A stretch of 64,000 nt of DNA, taken from Anodontia alba (taxonomy: Eukaryota > Mollusca > Bivalvia > Lucinida > Lucinidae). The translations under genes and the position numbers were made by a program. Below, piece after piece: positions 10,801 through 22,800 of this stretch; positions within the stretch are counted from its first letter, which is position 1; each line of letters starts with the position of its first letter. The notes below the pieces were generated by a model that was not told the DNA's origin, did not search any database, and saw nothing but the letters and a program-made list of their open reading frames with translations. Location: positions 77,826,335 through 77,890,334 of the forward strand of contig OZ024827.1 in the NCBI GenBank assembly GCA_964016985.1, read 5' to 3'.

Positions 10801-13800
10801 CATATAATCTCAGAATTATCATCAACTATTCCTCCTTAATAAGTATTTACTGTCCTAGCACCTACAAGTTTTTTGGTGCTTACCAATATTGATTTCAATA
10901 TCAAACTATTCTGTTAGGGAGCAATAAGGTCAGACTGTATGAATGTGCAAGCTGATCTGGGCCTTTGCTGTCCACATAAGCCCCATAGGCACCTTTTCAC
11001 ACGGTGAAACTCATGTCCACTTAAGCTTTGCAAGTTTCTTAACAATGAAAAAAGTACAAATGAGCAAGCACATGAAAAAAGGGTTATTAACACACAGGCG
11101 ACCAGCAAAGGCTCAGGCAAGCCTGCACAGAAGAGCAGTCTTGCCAGAGCCTTTACTGTTCCCAAATATGTAGTAGAGACCTGGAGGGAGCTTCAGTTAA
11201 AAAACGCATGTCTGTAGACCAATTAAGGGACTGCCCATGCGCATTTGAAGAATCACAAACCGTAAAACCATAAGTCCCTTTTTCCATGTGCTGACTCAAA
11301 TGTTGAAATTTAAGACTATATTTGAGACTAAACTTTAACAAGGACAAAATTCTGATCATTGATCCTGGCCCCACCAGACACAGGAAGCATTATGAGATAA
11401 ACAATATTTGCTGTTGAGCCATCGCATTTCCAACAAATTACCAGGTAGCAGAAACTGATGGATCCCTTCCTACATTCTGGTCAAGATCTGATGATGATTT
11501 GGTGTTTAAAGTCCTTTTCAACATTATCTAAATGCTGTACAGTTATGAGTTGAATTCTGCCTCCATCAGGATTTGAGCTGAATTTTGCCTCCATCAGGAT
11601 TTGAGCCAGGTACCTTGTGATTCGAAGTTGGGAGCGCTAACCACTCAGCCACCTGGGCCCAGTTGTTGAAAACTAACGATGTCATTAGTTAACGTATTGT
11701 TAAAACTTTGATCATTATTTATGTCGTATATGCTAATATTTTTGCTGAAAAAAATGTAAGTAGCTTTTGCATTTGCAAAAGCTATTCACTTTTTTCAGCA
11801 AAAATAACTGTGAATTAGATACTGTACTTACTAGAACATTTAACATTTTGACCAGTAAAGAGCTCCTTACGCTAACGACGCTTTGAACAACTGGGCCCTG
11901 GACGCTTCTGGTTAAGATCTCTTGTGTCATCTACAGACTCCATAACACAAAAATATGATGATGATTTGATGTTTTACATTCCTTTTCAACATAATTTAAG
12001 TCATACCAAGATGATGTAAAAGTGATAATGAAAATTTCTGAGCAATAAAATGTCATACAGTTATAGGGTGAATTCCACTTCCAGCAGGATTCAGACCTGG
12101 GACCTTGTGATCCAAAGCTGGGAGCCAAGCCACCCGGGCGCTTCTGATCAAGATCTCTACTGCCAGCTGTAGATATTCTGCAGACTTCACAACACAATAA
12201 TATAACCATGGTTTGATGATTTACATCCCTTTCAACATTAAGTCACATGAGGCGATGGAAGAGTGATAATGAAAGGCTCTGTGCAATGTAACACCATTCA
12301 ATACACAACTCCATTTACTACCTGGTGATGTGCCTAAAAACTGCTGAATGAGTGGCACATCTGATCTGGGTCTACCGGTACACTGTTTGCTAAAGCATGT
12401 CTGTCCAATTATGTTAAGAAAATATGGCATTTTCCCCCAATAGTGTGTCCACTGAAGTCTGAAAGTTTAGCTAATTTTTAATAACCCTTGCCCTGCTGAA
12501 TAAATTAAGATGCCTCAACCACTTCTAATTTTCAGCCAATCAGATTACCTGATTCGGGTTGTTGATACAAATTCATATACCTAATGACAAACAGTGCAGA
12601 TCCGGATCAGTTGGCTTCTTCAGAAGCCAACTGATCTGAATCTACACTGTTTGCAAAGGCAAGGCATATCTAGGTTCAGCAAGACCAGCAACAACATTAC
12701 CTGAAATAGGAGTTGTATGATCCCAACATGCTTTTTGGCAGCAGCAAGATGTAACGCAACTTCACCGTGCATGTCCTTGATGTTCACATCAGCTCCAGAA
12801 TCTAACAACCTTTTCACAACCTGTTGTAAATTAACATCAGTCTTATGACACATGCAAACAACAATGGTCCAGATCAGTCTGACTCTACACATCTGTGCAG
12901 GCTGATGAAAGCCTATAATGCTAGAGTGTAAAGTCTATTTAATACTATTCAAGTTTCCTGAATACTACAATAATTCTGAAACTATAAATTAGACCTTAAA
13001 ACTCCTGGGCCCAGTTGTTCAAAGCGTCGTTAGCTTAACAAGCTCGTTAAGGGTCATTTCGTTAACTGTTTTAGCAGATTCACTATGCAATATTCCGATA
13101 TTTTTTGCTGAAAAAATGTGAGTAGCTTTTGCACTGCAAAAAGCTACTCACATTTTTTCAGCAAAAAATTTCAGTATATTTGAGTATTACTGGATGTAAA
13201 TTTTAACGAATCGTTAACTAACGACGTTGTTAGCTTTGAACAACTGGGCCCTGATTTTACCATTTATGGTAAATGTCCTACAATTTTGGACATAATTATG
13301 TTCCATCAGGAACAGTCCGCTCAAGGTCTACACTATTTGCCATTTCACTAAGTACCTTGAGAAACAATTGCCTAAAAAGCAAAATTTTGGCCAAAAAGGT
13401 ATGGAATAAAGTGGCCATATATAGTGCAATGTATTTGTGTTTTGGGACTTCAGACATGTTCAAGTGCATAAATCTTGTGCCTTACCCACTTTCGTTAGTC
13501 ATATGATGTGAAAATAACTGAAAATAATTTAACTGTGGGTATTTAATCTTTTAACAATAGCTTGATATTCACGAAAATCATGAACCTTTACACAGGAGGC
13601 CCACGGGCCACGGGTCACTCACCTGAGTGACATAGTCTCTGCAGATATGCAGATGTTATGCAACATTTTTCCAATCCTGTCATCGCAACTAATGAAAAGA
13701 TCATCATTTAAGCAGTTCTTAATTTTGAAGAAGAATATATATGGCATGACAGTCAATGGAGAGTGATCATTTGAACATCACATTTCAACAGTATGATCAA

Positions 13801-16800
13801 TGTGAAATTTGGTACCAAATGGCTCAGTGGTTTCTGAAGAATCATGATTTTATACATGTGAACAGCTCATTGGCAGGGAAATATAATAAACATAAACAAG
13901 ATGGCAGCCATCTTGGATTTCCAATTAGAATGATTTTAGCTACTGTTGATCTACAAGTCACCTTGATACTCGCACTTCCAATGAACTTTGAGTCAATTGC
14001 CCTTTCAGTTCAGGAGAAAAAGTTCAAAACAGATTTTCAAGATGGCCGCCATGGCCGCAATTTGGGATTTCCTATCACAACGTTTCGAGCTATTTTATAT
14101 CTACAAGTCACCCTGATGCTTCCTACCAAGTTTCGAGTCAATTGGTCTTTCAGTTCAGAAGAAGAAGGGAAAAATAGATTTTCAAGATGGCTGCAATCTT
14201 GGATTTCCGATTGGAACGATTTTAGCTATTTTTACATCTAGTCATCCACCGGCACAGTGGCTCAGTGGTAGAGCGTCCGCTTTGTGACCGGGAGATTGCG
14301 GGTTCGATCCCCGGCCGGGTCATACCAAAGACTTTAAAAATGGTACTAGCTGCTCTTTCGCTTGGCGCTCAGCATTAAGAAAGTAGAGCTAGAACTGGTC
14401 AGCTCAGTGTCAGTATAATGTGACTGGGTGGAATATCATGTCAAAGTGTCTGGGGCGTGATATTTCAGTGAGGCAGCACTCTAAAAGTGAGCATTGAGCT
14501 CCCTGCCACATCCAGACACCGTCGCAATATGACTGAAAAAGGTTGAAAGCGACGTTAAGCCCAAATCAAACAAACAAACATCTAGTCATCCAGATGCTTC
14601 CAACCAATTTTCAAATCAACTGGCCCTTTGGTTCAGTAAAATAAGTGACAAAAAGAGTTTCAAGATGGCCGCCATGGCGGCCATCTTGGATTTCTGATCC
14701 GAACAATTTAAGCTATTTTAGATCTACAAGTCACCCCAATGCTTCCTACCAAGTTTTGAGTCAAATGGCCTTTCAGTTCAGGAGAAGCGAAAAATAGATT
14801 TTCAAGACGGCTGTCATGGTGGCCATCTTGGATTTCTGATAGGGACAATTTTAGCTTTTCTTGATCTACAGGTCACCCTGATGCTTCCTACCTAGTTTAA
14901 AGTCAATAAGCCTTTTGGTTCAGAAGAAGACGTGAAAAACAGATTTTCAAGATGGCTGCCATGGCGTCCATCTTTGATTTCCAATTGGAGCGATTTTTGC
15001 CAATTTCAATCTATAAGTCACCCCGATGCTTCCTACCAAGTTTCCAGTCAATTGGCTTTTGGGTTTAGGAGAATAAGCGAAAAAAAGATTTTAAAGATGG
15101 CCACCATGGCGGCCATCTTGGATTTCCAATCAGCATGATTTTAGCTACTTTTGATCTACAAGTCACCCTGATGCTTCCTACCAAGTTTGGAGTCAACTGG
15201 CCTTTCGGCTAAGGAGAAGAAGAGAAAAATAGATTTTCAAGATGGCGACCATGGTGGCCATCTTGGATTTCCGATTGGAACAATTTTAGCTACTTTTGAT
15301 CTACAAGTCACCCCGATGCTTCCTATCAAGTTTCGAGTCAATTGGCATTTGGGGTTAGGAGAAGAAGCGAAAAATAGATTTTCAAGATGGCCGCCATCTT
15401 GAATTTACGATCGGCACAATTTTAGCTATTTTTGATCTACATGTCACACCTATGCTTCCTAGCAAGTTTGGAGTAAACTGGCCTTTCGGTTCAGGAGAAG
15501 AAGCGAAAAATAGATTTTCAAGATGGCTGCCATGGCGGCCATCTTGGATTTCCGATTGGCATGATTTTAGCTATTTTTGATCTATAAGTCACCCAGATGC
15601 TTCCTAGCAAATTTTGAGTCAATTGGCCTTTCGGTTCAGGAGAAGCAAAAAATAGATTTTCAAGATGGATGCCATGGCGGCCATCTTGGATTTCCGATCG
15701 GCATGATTTTAGCTATTTTTTGATCTACAAGTCACCCCGATGCTTCCTAGCAAGTTTGGAGTCAATTGGCCTTTCTGTTCAGGAGAAGCAAAAAATAGAT
15801 TTTCAAGATGGCTGCCATGGCGGCCATCTTGGATTTCGGATCGGCACGATTTTAGCTATTTTTGATCTACAAGTCACCCCGATGCTTCCTAGCAGGTTTG
15901 AGTCAACTGGCCTTTCGGTTCAGGAGAAGAAGCGAAAAACAGATTTTCAAGATGGCTGCCATGGTGGCCATCTTGGATTTCCGATCGGCACGATTTTAGC
16001 TATTTTTGATCTACAAGTCACCCCAATGCTTCCTAGCAAGTTTGGAGTCAATTGGCCTTTCGGTTCAGGAGAAGAAGCGAAAAATAGATTTTCAAGATGG
16101 CTGCCATTTTGGATTTCCGATCAGCACGACTTTAGCTATTTTTAATCTACAAATCACCCCGATGCTTCCTACCAAGTATCGAGTCAATTGGCCCAGGGGT
16201 GTAGGAGGAGTAGGCTTTTAAAGCAATTGTAGACGCCGCACTATGGACGCTGCACGACGGATGCCGCACGATGGACAACGGACATCGACTGACCACAATA
16301 GCTCACCATGAGCACTTCGTGCTCAGGTGAGCTAAAAAGACGTTAATATATTACTATTATGTACAAAAAGAAAGGGCCCCAGTCCCACCCTTTAGCTGTC
16401 AAAGGCTGCATTTTTGGAAACCGTACCTGCCCTGATTTTTTTTAGATATCTGGAGGATTGTTTTTATCAATTTCATGCATATTTTCATGTATTTCCTATA
16501 TGAAAAAGTTGATATAAAAAAAAAGAAAAAAAAAAGGGGGAAATAAATTTCCTTCCCCTACATACCAACCCTCATGGATTTTTAGATGCTTCCTGAAACA
16601 AGGTATTTGTTGTTTTCTTTTACTTACTTAAATACCCTTTTCATAACAAATAATTAATTTGCAATTCTTGAAAGCATCATAAAATTTGTTTTTGGTGTAA
16701 CTGTCTCTGAGAAAGTTACCACCTGAAAATATTTTATTTGTTTAGATATTATTGGGGCGGTTGCAGATGAGAATCTAATAATTAATTTAATCTTCTCTGG

Positions 16801-19800
16801 TCCTACGGTAATTATGGTTTACTTTTCCTTGGCTGAATAAATTAACATGCCTTGCCAACATATAATTTTCAGCCAAACTGATTACTTGATTCAGGTTGTT
16901 GAAAGAAGTTGAAATACTAATGATAGTAAATCCAGATCAGTTGGCCACTTCAGAATGTAACTGATCTGGATCTACACTGTTTGTAAAGCAGAACATATCT
17001 GGGTCAGTAGGATCAAGGTTTAGCAGATCTTGTTTGTGTTGAGGTTTTACATGTCAGTCAACCCTATGGGGTTATGTTGAGTGCTGTCAGTTTACCTAAC
17101 CACACTTTTACTGGGCAGGCTTAGTCCTCTAAACGGTTAACCAGTATTGTGCATATTCTTTTGCCAGAAACTGACAACTGCCCTTCTTGATTCAGCGGAA
17201 GGGAGAAAATGACCGTATAAAGTGTTTCATGATCAATCTCCACGAAAGAATGTTGCCGATCATCGGCGATCAAACCCGCAACATCCTGATCTTCAGTTGT
17301 ACGTGCATCCAACTGAGCCACCGAGGTTCGCATTTAGCAGATCTACTTACCTCTATATCACAGTGGTAGCAGGCCAGATGTAGGGGTGTTATGTATTTAT
17401 TTGTCTGTATGTTCACTTTAGCACCTTTTCTCATGAACAGTTGGAATGCTTCTGTATTCCTCTCTATGATGGCAATATGAAGTGGAGCAAACCCTTTCTT
17501 GTTCTGGCAGTTCACATGAAGGTTGCTGCTACTCTTCTGTGTCAGAAAACAATTAACTGTACCACTCTCTGGTCAAATTCAGCAAATGACAAAGTGTTGA
17601 TATTTTTCTTAATTTTCCCAGAAAGCAGGATTTGACTTTTCATGCAAATTGTCTTCATTGGAGACAATTTGCATGAAAAATCAAATCCTGTTTTCTGGGA
17701 AAAATAAGAAAAATATTTCAAAATGTCGTCTGCTGAACATTTTACCCAGAGTGCTAAGCCTTAAGTGACAGTGTGGGGAAATCTCAACCAATCAGGCAAT
17801 GATTACTTGTGTAAACAGCAACATGTGAAAATGTATCTTCCAACAGTTGTATCCAGGGAAACCTTGGATCAGCCTGCGTATCCATGCAATCTGATCAGTG
17901 TCTTCACTTCCCATCTCAAGAAATCTTTGGCTAACCACACAGCATCTGTTCAGACTGGTTAGACTGCACAGATGCTCAGGCTGAGCTTGTCTTCCATAGG
18001 TACTGACATCCATTTGTAATACTGAAGCTAATTTTAAGTTGAGAACTGTAGAATCTGCATGGGCAGAACAGCATCTTTGTGGGTTGTTCCATAAATTTTA
18101 AAAAGCTTAAATATTGTGTAAATGCAGGCTGCAAGTAAACAGTCTTGACGATAAAGGACGTGAAGGTCTACTTCAAAATACATGTCCAGTGTCCCTCATC
18201 TGGATCTGAACCCAGCACCACAGGTAAACCCAGCACCGAACCAAATCCATTACACATATGGGCTAGCATCCAGTAAACCCTATAAAATCCAACATAAAAA
18301 CAAAGGCAATGCAGTCTTGTAGATTCTTGCAGTTTGAAAGAATCTATAGTCTTCATTTTGTCTTGATTCTTACCCTTTGTAGTGACTGACATTTGGCACA
18401 CTGACATAATGGGTGACACATGGTGCCCTCTGGCGAGGAACTCTCTTCTCTGTCCAGGTTCGCATTTGACCAGTTCAGATAATACTTCACCTGAAATAGA
18501 TGACGATGATGATTTGGTGTTTTACATCACTTTCAACATTATTTAAGTCATATCGAGATGATGGAAGGATGATAATGAAGGGCTCTGTGCAACGAAATGA
18601 TGTACAGTCATGTTCTGAATTCTGCATCTGGAAGGACTGAACACTGGCTGTCATGATCAAAAGACAGAAGCACTAACTACTCGCCCACCTGGACACTTCT
18701 CACCTGAAATTGAGCCATTCCAGCAAGAACATAATCTAATACCCGTGTAGCCCCTGATCAGCAGATGCTATGCATCTGCACACCCTACATTGTTCCTTAA
18801 TGCTTTGCATGCTGGGTAAAAATTTCAGTGGAAACATTTTAAAATATTTTTATTTTCCCAGAAAGCTGGCTTTGACACTTCATGCAAATTGTCTCCTCTT
18901 CAGGAGACAATTTGCATGGAATGTCAAAGCCAGCTGTTTGCTCAAGTCTCCTTAGGGGACCATTTACATGAAATTTCAAAGCCCTTTTTCTGGGAAAAAT
19001 AACAAAAAAAAATATCAGTAATTTGTGGTCAGTTGAATGTTTTTGTTTCTCTGTGTTGAGATTTTATGGCCCAGTCAACCCAATGGGGTCATGTTGAGTG
19101 TGGTCAGTTTATCTAAACACACTTTTACTGGGCAGGCTTAATCCTCTAAACTGTTAGCCAGTATTGTGCACATTCTTTCAACAGAAACTGACAACTGCCC
19201 TCCTTGAATCAGCACATAATCACATCTCTGCTGAATTTGCACAGAGTGGTAAAATACTGCTAAAGTCAAACTAAACTTGAAGGCAAACCTTTTTAGTTTC
19301 CTAGCTGTTTGTTACATTTCAACTCCTTTTATCTCAAACTACTATTATCTCAAACCAACAATTCTGGTCTCTTGGAGTTTGAGATAATGAGAGTTGACTG
19401 TATCTAGAACTTAGGTGACTAGCTGGACAAATAGATGGACAGATCGGGGCAAAACAGCCCTCACCAAACTGCAGACAAGGACATAAATGATGTTTGCTCA
19501 TACAGTCTCTCACTTTTGAAGAGTTTTGGGGAACAAACAGATCAGGGCCCAGTTGTTCAAAACTAACGATGTCGTTAGTTAACGATTCGTTAAAATTTTA
19601 ATCGAGTGATACGCAAATATGCTGAAATTTTTTGCTGAAAAAATGTGAGTAGCTTTTGCAGTGCAAAAGCTACTCACATTTTTTCAGCAAAAAATATCAG
19701 AATATTGTATATTCAATCCGCTAAAACAGTTAACGAAATGACCCTTAACGAGCTCGTTAAGCTAACGACGCTTTGAACAACTGGGCCCTGAATGTGGCTC

Positions 19801-22800
19801 ACTTTTACTGGAAATTATTTATAAAGTATAGACATATCTAGATAAATTTTAAAATGTCGAGCAAGATTCGTAGCAGACGTCATTTTATCTATTTTTTTTA
19901 TTATTCCCAGAAAATAAGATTTGACATTTCATGTGAAAATATTTGCCATGACATCTTTAAAAATTCTACTATTTTCATTGAAAATAAGTTGACATTTCAT
20001 GTGAATTGTCTGCTAAGCAGACAATTCACATGAAATGTCAAGACATTTTCTATGAAGAAAATGTCTTGATATTTCATGTGGATTGTCTGCTAAGTTGTCT
20101 GTTGCAGCTGTGACTGGCACTTTAAGGGTTAAAGAGCTACAAAGTTAACATACTTTGCTGATAAATAATACAAATGTCAATCAAAAGGGTCAACCTGTCA
20201 GATCAATTTATTTGGTATATATTCATAAAAGATGTTTCTCTTCAGAAACAAGATAAAATATTTGTCTGGACTACCCCTATTTATCTGAAGCTTGATATGG
20301 TAAAATATTTGTTTTATCTCTCAGAGGACCTTAAGCAATGACTGAAAAAATACCAGAGGCAAATCTTTGTCCTTTATAGCCTTAAAAAGCCTCTCCACTT
20401 CACGCAGATCAACAGCATCAAGGGAAGCAACTTCTGGTGTAGTTAGAGATGCAGCATCAGAACCGAAGTTATCTACCCCATGTAATGGTGACTTTACTAC
20501 AGAGTGTACATCAACTACTTCAAATCCTTGGGGCTTCTGAAATTAGCACAATTTACTGAAAATATGCAAACATTATGACTATCTAAAAAGTAAACAAAAA
20601 ATATTTTCTAAGAAAGAACAAACATGCAAAAAGTCTCACTGCATCTTATAATTTAAACTTAGGCTTACATTTTCTCAGGACAATTTGATTGGTTGAGAGC
20701 TATTTGAATAAGAGCTGTCACAGGACTTTGCCTTTAAAATTTTAAAGTCTGTGACCTTGACCTCAAGGTCACTGATGTGGGTTGGGTTGGTACATCATAA
20801 AACTGCAGACCAGTATCTAACACAAGGCCCAGTATGAACTAGTTACATCCACAGGTATAGAAAAACATAGCTTTTTGAAAACTTCAACCAAAACCTTTAA
20901 TGTAAAACTTCAAAGTCTGTGCTTGAGTACCGTCAACACTACTGAGGTCATGTCAAGCTGGTGAGTTTACCTAACCATACTTTTACTAGGCAGGCTTAGT
21001 CCTCTAAGCGATTAACCAGTACTTGAGCACATTTTTTTTTGACATACACTGACAACTGCCCTTCTTGAATCAGCAGAAGGGGAAAAATGATCAAAGAAAA
21101 TATTTCATGATCAATCTCCATGACCAGAATGTTGCCAGACCCGACCTGAATCAAAACCATGACTTCCTGATCACGAGCATCTGACTGAGCAACCAAGGCC
21201 AGCTCTAAGTCTGTGACCTTGACCTCAAGGTTAGTGAGGGGGCAGGGATGGTGCAGCATAAAATATTACATTAATATCTAATATGAGGCAACACATCAAT
21301 AAGACCAGACTCAAACTTTAGAAGATATAAATTTCTAAAAACTTTGCCCAAAAACTTCAACATAATTTTTTTCTAAGTCTGTAACTTTGACCTCAAGGTC
21401 ATTCATGTGGGTCTAGATGGTACAGCATAAAACTTCATACAAGTATCTAATATCAGGGCCCAGTTGTTCAAAGCTAACGACATTGTTAGTTAACGATTCG
21501 TTAAAATTTACATCAAGTGATACGCAAATATGCTGAAATTTTTTGCTAAAAAAATGTGAGTAGCTTTTGCAGTGCAAAAGCTACTCACATTTTTTCAGCA
21601 AAAAATATCATAATATTGTAAATTGAATCCGCTAAAACAGTTAACGAAATGACCCTTAACGAGCTCGTTAAGCTAACGATGCTTTGAACAACTGGGCCCA
21701 GGCAAGTATGATCTACTTCCATTCAGAGATTCAGCCTTTAAAAACATCAACCAAAAACTTTACCCAACGCTGACTCCAATGCCAACACTGACACCATGGT
21801 GACCACTTTTGCTCTACCTGTAATTTTGTTTAGGTGAGCTAGAAAGGCATTTATACTTCAATAAATCTACTAAACATGAATCTCAGAACTATTTTCTTTG
21901 GACAAATTTCTACAAATGAGCCATTTTACACACAAGTTTAATGTAAATATGACCTGGTTGGAATTATAAGAAATGAATTTTATTTTTGTGGATTTTATCA
22001 ATGTGTAAATGCCGGTAAATCACTCATAACTTAACCCTTGTCCTGCTGAATAAATTGCCACGCCTTTTTCAAATTTTCAGCCAATCAGATTACTTGATCC
22101 AGACTGTTTATATAAACTCACATACTGAATGGCAAACAGTGCAGATCCAGATCAGCTGGCTTCTCAGAAGCCAACTGATCTGGATCTACACCGTTTGCGA
22201 AAGCAGGACATATCTGGGTTCAGCAGGACAAGGGTTAACATAAAGTCCTTTGGGCTTGATTTAGTCTTCAAGTGATTCACTGGCATTTACACGTCAAGAC
22301 AATCCACAAACGAAATTCATTCCTATAACAACATTATTATCAGCCCAAAATAACTAACTAGGATTTTAAAACACTTTTAAACTAAACATGTTTAACTTTC
22401 AATTCTGAGAGGAAATTATTCCTTGTCAAGCAGATATTAATTAGAAAGCAGCAAAATAACAAACAAACAAAAAACATAATAAACAGCTTATGAACAGCTA
22501 AGGCTTAATTTTTAGTAATAATTAACCTTTAAAGCGCTAAAAAACAAACACACTAACAACCTATGGGAAAAATCAACATTTTCCAATGTGAACTGTGAAG
22601 ATCCAGGCCAGTAACACATCTGTTCGGACCCGGCTGGGATCAAACCCGCAACCTCCTGATTACTTGTCAGATACGCATCCGACTGAACCTCTAGGCTGGT
22701 ACCTACACTGTTTACTCAGACATGTCTATCCGAATATTCAGGATAAATATGGCACACATTTTAACTGAGAGTGAAAAATCTGACCAGAGCACAGGTTCAC

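Larger units (their letters stand above)
13595..16335. mobile_element. T element (Helitron-like composite), 2.7 kb
   Basis: Left end GGAGGCCCACGGGCCACGGG with CTCACCTGAG at 13618-13627. Right end is a hairpin (16300-16334, stem AGCTCACC-A-TGAGCAC, loop TTC) then CTAA. CTCACCTGAG and CTCAGGTGAG form subterminal inverted repeats. The interior is 14 units of 143-146 bp, interrupted by one SINE-2. Stem-loop plus CTRR end and lack of coding fit a non-autonomous Helitron/Helentron-like element of the bivalve 'pearl' style (inference). Confidence 0.75.
20708..21843. mobile_element. T-like composite element with nuclear-receptor half-site repeats
   Basis: Starts AAGAGCTGTCACAGGACTTT and ends GTTTAGGTGAGCTAG. 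Units near 20744, 21208 and 21377 carry GTCTGTGACCTTGACCTCAA-type sequence and ACATCATAAAACT. TGACCTCAAGGTCA is perfect at 20758-20771 and 21388-21401. Interrupted by SINE-1 and Pal-A. Confidence 0.6.

Noticed and set aside
14249..14325. tRNA gene
   Set aside because: Good A and B boxes, but the sequence continues into a SINE body and A-rich tail with a 15-bp target duplication. It is a SINE-2 head.
13756..16221. Long plus-strand open frames with repeated FQDG(R/C)HG motifs
   Set aside because: They are readings of the 144-bp tandem units (TTTTCAAGATGGCCGCCATGG). Frame openness follows from unit length near a multiple of three, and there is no start context or splice support.
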